Positions 1 through 5,092 of a stretch of 7,621 nucleotides of DNA are shown here, piece by piece. The notes beneath the pieces were generated by a model that saw nothing but the letters and a program-made list of their open reading frames with translations, had not been told where the DNA came from and searched no databases. Made by a program: the position numbers and the translations under genes. How positions within the stretch are numbered: the stretch's first letter is position 1; each line of letters starts with the position of its first letter. Source of the DNA: an uncultured Ruminococcus sp. (lineage in GTDB: Bacteria > Bacillota > Clostridia > Oscillospirales > Acutalibacteraceae); the NCBI GenBank assembly GCA_902773245.1, contig CACYDY010000279.1, positions 1 to 7,621 on the forward strand. The letters are read 5' to 3'.

Positions 1-110
1 AATTATAGTAGGCAGCCGAGGAGCGGAAGCTTTCTTACCATTACAAAAAGTATGGCGGCATTACCTGCGGGCGTGCGCCCGCCCGCCCGCAAACGTTTAC
101 AGTTGCTTTT
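1..110. other. GC-rich intergenic edge with no supportable gene
   Basis: This stretch lies upstream of the first promoter. Two + strand frames are open from the left edge (to a TAA at 112-114, and in the next frame to a TAG just after), but neither shows a recognisable domain. Their translations are arginine- and proline-rich, as expected from GC-rich non-coding DNA. The stretch contains a strong hairpin (listed separately) and a sharp change from GC-rich to AT-rich sequence near position 92. It could be the tail of an upstream gene or part of a dispersed repeat; the sequence available does not decide between them. Confidence 0.4.
66..91. repeat. GC-rich inverted repeat with competing pairings
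   Basis: TGCGGGCG (66-73) is the exact reverse complement of CGCCCGCA (84-91), giving an 8 bp GC-rich stem around a 10-base loop. The inner GCGGGC (67-72) can instead pair with GCCCGC (77-82) around the 4-base loop GTGC. The alternative partners arise because positions 77-90 are a short CCCG-type tandem repeat. No T-run follows directly on either strand, so this is not a clear intrinsic terminator, although it could help end transcription of an upstream gene. Confidence 0.55.
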
Positions 111-150
111 ATAAAATTTTATAGTAATTTAATATTTTTTGTGTTATAAT
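110..150 (+). promoter_or_regulatory. Promoter with extended -10 for the SEDS-PBP unit
   Basis: TATAAT lies at 145-150, preceded by TG at 142-143 and one base, forming a consensus extended -10 (TGTTATAAT). No good -35 hexamer sits at 16-18 bp; the region there is AT-rich and includes a perfect 14 bp palindrome, TATAAAATTTTATA, at 110-123. The palindrome could act as an UP-like element or an operator, but its AT-rich composition makes chance likely. Transcription would start near 157 and give a leader of about 90 bases before the TTG start at 249. Confidence 0.6.
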
Positions 151-235
151 TATTATGTATTGGGTTACGCTTTTTTGCAGCCGTTCTATATTGGCAACAC
201 GGTGTGCAAAGCGCCCGTTTCCAGGTGATCCTTAA

Positions 236-251
236 AGGAGGGGATAAATTG
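236..251 (+). promoter_or_regulatory. Strong ribosome binding site that sets a TTG start at 249
   Basis: AGGAGG (236-241), inside a longer purine run, sits 7 bases upstream of TTG at 249-251. This is near-ideal spacing. A GTG at 204 opens the same frame 15 codons earlier, but it would place this ribosome binding site inside the coding sequence and has no comparable site of its own. The TTG start is therefore preferred. Confidence 0.85.
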
Positions 252-1970
252 AGCGGTTTTTTGGCATTTGTATTTGACTTGGTTGTTGTAGTTTTAAGAA
301 TAGCGATACCTGTTTTATCAATTATTATACTTGTTAAGATCTATTCGTCACTGCGTCATAATCGCCGTGATGAACGGCCGCTTATTATGCTTTATGACGA
401 GTACACCCAAAAAGCAGTTCCCGTTTTGTATTGGGAAAACTCGATCGGACGCAGCAGAAGCTGCGATGTGTTTTTGAATGATACCACGGTTTCACGAGAA
501 CACGCCGTTTTGCTCAGGCGTGACGACGGCTGGAGCATTACGGATACGGGTTCTAAGGCAGGCGTTTTCGTGAACGGCGAAAAAATCTCCGAACGAACGA
601 ATATCTATCTTAATGATGAGATCAGAATAGGCTCAACAAATCTTGTGGTAAAGCGTGCCGAAGAGTTTGAAGGCGCGTCAAGACGTTCGTGGTTTTTTCG
701 GCCTAAAGGAAAGAAAAGTATATCACAAAAGGTTTTGCTTTTGATTATTTCAATATTTTTTCTTCTTGTTACGTCGGAAGCCTGTTTGACGGCAAAGAAT
801 CTTGAAACAGGAATAATCGACCTTATGCCGTTTACCTACGGGCTTGTGGTTATCGGATTGATGTGGGGAACTTATCTTATAACCTCGCTGATTTTCAAGA
901 GGGTCAATTTTGAAATAGAAGCTTTGGCTTTCTTTCTGACGGGAGTGGGCGTTCTTATCTCGGTTCATCAGTCGGAACGTCAGGCGCTCGTACAGATCCT
1001 GGCGGCGGTTATGGGAATAGTTTTGTTTGAGTTTTTGATAAAATACCTTGAGGATCCCGACAGGGTGGGCAAATATAAAAGATGGATCTATATTGCATCT
1101 CTCGGGCTTCTTGCGGTCAATCTTATTTTCGGTAAAAACCAGTACGGTGCGGCGAACTGGATCCAGATCGGAGGAATTTCGGTTCAGCCGTCCGAGATAG
1201 TTAAAGTCGGATTTATAATAGTCGGCGCAGGCAGTCTTGATCAGCTCCAAACTAAGAAAAACCTTTTGGGATTTATTATCTTTTCCGCTTTGTGTGTAGG
1301 CGCTCTTGCTCTTATGGGCGACTTTGGCACAGCTTTGATTTTCTTTGCTACGTTCCTGCTTCTCTCGTTTATGAGATCGGGCGATTTTAAAACGTTAGTG
1401 CTTGCGGTGACTTCTGCGGTTTTTGCATCTACTATCGTTTTGCGATTCAAACCGTATATTTCCGAGCGTTTCAAAGCTTGGGGTCATGTTTTTGAAGAAC
1501 CCTATGTCTGGGACACGGGATTTCAGCAGGCGAGAACGCTCATATACTGCGCAAGCGGCGGTTTGTTCGGTGTTGGAATAGGAAACGGTTTTTGTAAAAA
1601 GCTTTTTGCGTCCGAGAGCGATATTGTTATAGGCGTGGTGTGCGAGGAAATGGGAATAATCGTTACGCTTGTTCTGGCAATTTCATTGGGTGCGCTCGTT
1701 TTTTATGCAAGAGCCATCACCACAAGAAGCCGAAGCACATTCTATTCAATATCCGCTTGCTGTGCGGCAGGTCTGCTTGTAGTTCAGCTTTCGCTGAATA
1801 TTTTCGGCGCAACGGATATTCTTCCTCTTACAGGCGTAACTTTTCCGTTTATCAGCGCAGGCGGTTCGAGCATGATCTCCTGCTGGGGCTTGTTTGCGTT
1901 TATAAAAGCGGCTGACGAGAGAACCTATGCGGTCAGAAAGCAGAGCCTTTTTGCTTCGTCGGAAGTGTAA
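249..1970 (+). CDS. FHA domain fused to a RodA/FtsW-family (SEDS) peptidoglycan glycosyltransferase
   Basis: This 573-residue membrane protein (from TTG 249) polymerises lipid II into glycan strands, by membership of the SEDS family. A hydrophobic segment at about residues 5-30 is followed by a basic stretch and a cytoplasmic FHA domain at about 60-135, with GRS (67-69), SREH (82-85) and VNG (108-110). The SEDS part runs from about residue 160 with roughly ten membrane segments. Family motifs are GAANWIQIGG..QPSE (QPSE 313-316), GDFGTA (357-362), SGGLFGVGIGNG, a CEEMG stretch (EE 466-467) and PLTGVTFPFISAGGSS (526-541). The loop that usually holds the catalytic Asp reads EEPYVWDTGFQQ (416-427) and does not align without a gap. 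The FHA SxNG element is SKAG, lacking the usual Asn. The penicillin-binding protein gene begins 15 bases downstream, the usual partner for a SEDS enzyme. The FHA domain suggests control by a PknB/PrkC-type kinase, which is not in this window. RodA, FtsW and SpoVE cannot be told apart here; the PBP neighbour favours a RodA-like role. Confidence 0.93.
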   Translation: MSGFLAFVFDLVVVVLRIAIPVLSIIILVKIYSSLRHNRRDERPLIMLYDEYTQKAVPVLYWENSIGRSRSCDVFLNDTTVSREHAVLLRRDDGWSITDTGSKAGVFVNGEKISERTNIYLNDEIRIGSTNLVVKRAEEFEGASRRSWFFRPKGKKSISQKVLLLIISIFFLLVTSEACLTAKNLETGIIDLMPFTYGLVVIGLMWGTYLITSLIFKRVNFEIEALAFFLTGVGVLISVHQSERQALVQILAAVMGIVLFEFLIKYLEDPDRVGKYKRWIYIASLGLLAVNLIFGKNQYGAANWIQIGGISVQPSEIVKVGFIIVGAGSLDQLQTKKNLLGFIIFSALCVGALALMGDFGTALIFFATFLLLSFMRSGDFKTLVLAVTSAVFASTIVLRFKPYISERFKAWGHVFEEPYVWDTGFQQARTLIYCASGGLFGVGIGNGFCKKLFASESDIVIGVVCEEMGIIVTLVLAISLGALVFYARAITTRSRSTFYSISACCAAGLLVVQLSLNIFGATDILPLTGVTFPFISAGGSSMISCWGLFAFIKAADERTYAVRKQSLFASSEV

Positions 1971-1985
1971 CGGAGGATCTACAAT

Positions 1986-3380
1986 ATGAAAAAAATATTG
2001 AACAGGTCGATCTTGACTTGGTTTCTTGCATTTGCGTTTTTTATAGGTTTGGGTTATTTTACCGTAAATCTCATTATTCATGCAAACGAATGGGCGCAAA
2101 AGCCTATGAATGCTCATATTTCGGTCACGGGTCTTGCTCAGGCAGGCGATGTTTACGACAGAAACGGCTACACGCTTGCTACAAGCACCGATGACGGTCA
2201 GCGGCTTTACAATGATGATCCCAGCGTTCGCGCCGCAATGCTGCACTCGGTCGGAGATGATTCCACAAATATCGCAACGGCTGTTCAAAGCATTTACAGA
2301 ACAGGATTGACCGGATATAATTATATTCTCGGTCTTGGAATGCCAAATTCTTTCAGAAGCAGCAGCGACATTACATTAACACTCGATTCAAAAGCCTGTG
2401 CGGCTGCGTACGAAGCAATGGCAAGCCGAGGATACAACGGCGCAGTTCTGGTGTATAATTTCAAAACCGGCGAAATCATCTGCAAGGTCAGCACACCGAC
2501 ATATGATCCCTACAATCCGGTAGAGATCGTTGACGGAGATGACACCTATGACGGACTTTATATTGACAACGTGCTAAGCTCGACATATCCGCCCGGTTCA
2601 ACGTTCAAGCTTGTGACTGCTGCGGCGGCGCTTGAAAATATTGAAGGCTCCGAGGACAGACTGCTTTACTGTGAGGGAAGCAAGATCATAGGCGGAGAAT
2701 ATGTTACCTGTGTTGAACCTCACGGAGAGTTGAGTATGAAAGAGGCAATGGCTGTTTCATGCAATATATATTTTGCGGAGCTTGCAGTAGAGCTTGGCCC
2801 CGATGTTATGACGGAATATGCGGATAAGTTCGGCTTTAATCATAATCTGAAAGTAGATGACAACGATGTTGCGTCGTCAAAATATGACGTAAGCAAAGCC
2901 GATACGGCAGGTCTTGCGTGGTCGGGAGTAGGACAGTATACCGATATGGCAAATCCTCTTCACATGGCAGTGATCTGCTCGGCAGTTGCAAACGGCGGAA
3001 CACCTATCGAGCCTTATATGATAGATAACGTCGATTCATTTTTTAATTTCAAAGACATTGCCGTCGGCTCAAGAGCCAAGAACGGAGTAAGAATGATGAA
3101 AAGCTCCACAGCCAACAAGCTTTCGGATATGATGAGATACACGGTCAGCAATCACTACGGCGACTCGACCTTCGGGGATCTTCATGTTGCGGCAAAAACA
3201 GGAACGGCGGAGGTTTCCAACGGTGATGAGGACGGTTGGATAGTAGGATACGTCACCGATGATGATTGTCCGCTTGCATTTGCGGTTTGTGTCGAAAACG
3301 GGGGCTTCGGATTCAGCTCTGCGGGGCCTGTTGCAAGAGCCGCTCTCGAAGCGTCTGCGATTGCGATCAGAGGTTATTGA
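1986..3380 (+). CDS. Class B penicillin-binding protein (PbpA/PBP2-like transpeptidase)
   Basis: This 464-residue D,D-transpeptidase cross-links peptidoglycan at the outer face of the membrane. One N-terminal hydrophobic helix (about 10-32) after a basic start forms a signal anchor. A short dimerisation-type region follows, with GDVYDRNG (54-61), where the usual RG before this motif is AG. The catalytic domain starts near residue 128. Active-site motifs are complete: STFK with nucleophile Ser205 (205-208), SCN (258-260) and KTGTAEV (KTG 404-406). Cys229 and Cys242 flank a small insert ahead of the EPHGELS stretch, as in PbpA-type proteins. There are no PASTA repeats and no glycosyltransferase domain; at 464 residues it sits at the short end of class B enzymes. 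ATG 1986 is preceded by GGAGG (1972-1976). It lies 15 bases after the FHA-SEDS gene, so both probably come from one mRNA and act as one synthase. A hairpin terminator follows about 20 bases after the stop. Confidence 0.94.
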   Translation: MKKILNRSILTWFLAFAFFIGLGYFTVNLIIHANEWAQKPMNAHISVTGLAQAGDVYDRNGYTLATSTDDGQRLYNDDPSVRAAMLHSVGDDSTNIATAVQSIYRTGLTGYNYILGLGMPNSFRSSSDITLTLDSKACAAAYEAMASRGYNGAVLVYNFKTGEIICKVSTPTYDPYNPVEIVDGDDTYDGLYIDNVLSSTYPPGSTFKLVTAAAALENIEGSEDRLLYCEGSKIIGGEYVTCVEPHGELSMKEAMAVSCNIYFAELAVELGPDVMTEYADKFGFNHNLKVDDNDVASSKYDVSKADTAGLAWSGVGQYTDMANPLHMAVICSAVANGGTPIEPYMIDNVDSFFNFKDIAVGSRAKNGVRMMKSSTANKLSDMMRYTVSNHYGDSTFGDLHVAAKTGTAEVSNGDEDGWIVGYVTDDDCPLAFAVCVENGGFGFSSAGPVARAALEASAIAIRGY

Positions 3381-3400
3381 TAGTTTTTATACAATATTAT

Positions 3401-3430
3401 GGGGACGCTTTTTAAGGAGTGTTCCCTTTT
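3401..3430 (+). terminator. Intrinsic terminator after the PBP gene
   Basis: Positions 3401-3410 (GGGGACGCTT) pair with 3417-3426 around a 6-base loop (3411-3416), giving a 10 bp RNA stem with three G-U pairs. TTTT (3427-3430) and a T-rich stretch follow. It starts 20 bases after the PBP stop and ends before the metF promoter, so it separates the two units. The T-run is short, so some read-through is possible. Confidence 0.65.
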
Positions 3431-3448
3431 GATTTATAAAATACAGTC

Positions 3449-3477
3449 TTGAAAAAATTGCCGTTTTGTGTTATCAT
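3449..3477 (+). promoter_or_regulatory. Promoter of the metF-activation-metH operon
   Basis: TTGAAA (3449-3454) and TATCAT (3472-3477) are separated by exactly 17 bases, and TG at 3469-3470 adds an extended -10. Transcription would start near 3484, leaving a leader of about 55 bases. The 14 bases ending in this -10 match the promoter at 137-150 at 13 positions. Such a short leader cannot hold a SAM riboswitch, T-box or cobalamin riboswitch. Confidence 0.75.
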
Positions 3478-3538
3478 ATTATAAACATATAGACTAAGTA
3501 AGTTTTTATGATTAAAAGAGTAAAACAAGGAGAATAAA

Positions 3539-4402
3539 ATGAGAATTATAGATCTGATCAACAGTGAAAAACCCACTATCTCAATGGAGGTTTTTCCGCC
3601 AAAAACAAGCGACAAGTTTGAAAGCATAAAACAAGCAACGGAACAGATCGCTGCTTTAAAGCCCGATTTTATGAGCGTTACTTACGGAGCAGGCGGCGGT
3701 ACGTCCGAGTTTACTGCCGATATCGCAAAAAATATTCAGAATAAGTACTCCGTTCCGACGCTTGCGCATCTGACCTGCGTAAGCTCTGACAAGAATAAAA
3801 TCGATTCAGTCATTGACAACTTGAAAAAGTGCGGAATCGAAAACGTTCTTGCGCTCAGAGGTGACGTTCCCGAAGGCTTCGACCGTTCCAAGTGTCATTA
3901 TCACTATGCAGCGCAGCTTATTGACGAAATCAAAGCAAAGGGTGATTTTTGCATTGGCGGCGCTTGCTATCCCGAAACTCACCCGGAAAGCGAAAACTCT
4001 TTTGAAGATATTAAACACTTAAAAAATAAAGTGGAAAAAGGCTGCGAGTTCTTAACTACTCAGATGTTTTTTGACAATAACATTTTGTATAATTTCTTGT
4101 ACAGAATCAGAGAAGCAGGCATAAGTGTTCCCGTCGTTGCCGGAATAATGCCCGTTACAAATGCCGCCCAGATCAAAAGAATAATGTCTATTTCACAGAA
4201 TGCGCTTCCGCAGAGATTTATCAGAATTGTTGATCGTTACGGAAATAACCCCGAAGCTATGAAACAGGCAGGCATTGCCTTTGCAACGGAACAGATCATT
4301 GATCTGTATGCAAACGGTATAGGTGCGGTTCACATCTACTCCATGAACAAGCCTGAAATTGCGCAGGCTATTATGAACAATATTTCGTATATTATCAAAT
4401 AA
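3539..4402 (+). CDS. metF: 5,10-methylenetetrahydrofolate reductase
   Basis: This 287-residue cytoplasmic FAD enzyme reduces 5,10-methylene-tetrahydrofolate to 5-methyl-tetrahydrofolate, the methyl donor used by the methionine synthase encoded two genes downstream. It is close in length to E. coli MetF and is a single TIM-barrel domain. Family motifs are SMEVFPPK near the N terminus, with Glu17 matching the catalytic Glu28 of the E. coli enzyme. Also present are SVTYGAGGGT (46-55), LALRGD with Asp109 (the flavin-tuning Asp120 of E. coli), TQMFFDN (174-180, Gln175), AGIMPV (201-206) and HIYSMNK near the end. The ATG at 3539 follows AAGGAG (3527-3532) by 6 bases. Its TAA shares one base with the next ATG (TAATG at 4400-4404), implying coupled translation. 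No separate MetV-type zinc partner gene is present, so it is probably the simple NAD(P)H-type enzyme. That electron-donor assignment is inference. Confidence 0.96.
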   Translation: MRIIDLINSEKPTISMEVFPPKTSDKFESIKQATEQIAALKPDFMSVTYGAGGGTSEFTADIAKNIQNKYSVPTLAHLTCVSSDKNKIDSVIDNLKKCGIENVLALRGDVPEGFDRSKCHYHYAAQLIDEIKAKGDFCIGGACYPETHPESENSFEDIKHLKNKVEKGCEFLTTQMFFDNNILYNFLYRIREAGISVPVVAGIMPVTNAAQIKRIMSISQNALPQRFIRIVDRYGNNPEAMKQAGIAFATEQIIDLYANGIGAVHIYSMNKPEIAQAIMNNISYIIK

Positions 4403-5088
4403 TGAGTTGGGATACAATGTCGGATTTTACGGTTGAGCTGAGAATTGCTCAAAAAGGCGAAGTCAAAACGGTGCAAGAGGAAGCTGTTCGCTATCTTGGC
4501 TATAAGAAAATTGAGCCTGATCGGTTGATTCTTGATCTGATAGATGAATGCAGCGAGGAGCTTTTGGAGTGTGTTCAGGCTCGTGCCTGCTTCGCCGAAG
4601 TACCGCTGAAAATTCTCGGCGAGAATACTGTTGATATCGGATTTGGCGCAGTCCACAGCAGGAATTTATACAATCACCTGAAAAACTGCCGCAGCGTCAT
4701 TCTGTTTGCCGCAACAATAGGAATAGGCGCAGACAGACTTATTGCCAAATACAACCGAATAAAGCCCGTTAAAGGCGTTATTATTGACGCGCTCGGTTCA
4801 TCTGCCATTGAATACTGGTGTGACAAAGCAGAGCAGGAGATAACCCAAAACGAGGAAAAGCATTGTTCCAGGTTCAGCGCAGGATACGGGGATTTTTCGC
4901 TTGAACATCAAAAGGATTTTGTGAGATGTCTTGATCTTACAAGAAAGCTTGGGATAACACTTTCCGATTCGCTGCTGATGACTCCGACAAAGTCCGTGAC
5001 GGCTGTGATCGGACTCGGCGCAGAGTCAAGAACTTGCTCCAACAAGTGTATGACGTGCAGCAACGTCAATTGTATTTACAGGGAATGA
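4402..5088 (+). CDS. Free-standing methionine synthase (MetH) activation-domain protein
   Basis: This 228-residue protein matches the SAM-binding activation domain found at the C terminus of E. coli MetH. It would support reductive remethylation of inactive cob(II)alamin, using SAM as methyl donor. The domain signature is RFSAGYGDFSLEHQKDF near residue 157: the RxxxGY motif (Arg157, Gly161, Tyr162) is kept, with Ala where Pro is common in RxSPGY. A KLGITLSDSLLMTPTKSVTAVIGL stretch in the last third also fits the family. The compact size resembles separate versions such as Thermotoga maritima TM0269. The C-terminal tail carries four cysteines (212, 216, 219, 224; spacing Cx3Cx2Cx4C) that could bind a metal or Fe-S cluster. 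ATG 4402 overlaps the metF stop by one base and lacks a clear ribosome binding site, so reinitiation is likely; Met6 (ATG 4417) is a possible alternative start. The adjacent metH lacks this domain, so the pair is a split MetH. Confidence 0.9.
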   Translation: MSWDTMSDFTVELRIAQKGEVKTVQEEAVRYLGYKKIEPDRLILDLIDECSEELLECVQARACFAEVPLKILGENTVDIGFGAVHSRNLYNHLKNCRSVILFAATIGIGADRLIAKYNRIKPVKGVIIDALGSSAIEYWCDKAEQEITQNEEKHCSRFSAGYGDFSLEHQKDFVRCLDLTRKLGITLSDSLLMTPTKSVTAVIGLGAESRTCSNKCMTCSNVNCIYRE

Positions 5089-5092
5089 TATT

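Noticed and set aside
77..90. CRISPR-like or tandem repeat array
   Set aside because: Only about three copies of a 4-base CCCG-type unit are present, with no spacers; it is a simple GC-rich repeat.
228..245. Short ATCC/GGAT stem enclosing the ribosome binding site of the first gene
   Set aside because: A 4 bp stem around a 10-base loop is too weak to support a regulatory hairpin without comparative evidence.
750..1250. Open frame on the - strand inside the SEDS gene
   Set aside because: It is antisense to transmembrane segments of the SEDS core and is rich in Lys, Asn and Arg, as expected from the reverse of hydrophobic codons.
1746..2288. Open frame on the - strand across the SEDS-PBP junction
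   Set aside because: It spans two strongly supported genes on the other strand, shows no family motif, and would cross their intergenic ribosome binding site.
5035..5073. Radical-SAM motif (Cx3Cx2C) in the activation protein
   Set aside because: The spacing matches, but it lies at the extreme C terminus of an activation-domain fold with no radical-SAM barrel, so it is not called a radical-SAM enzyme.
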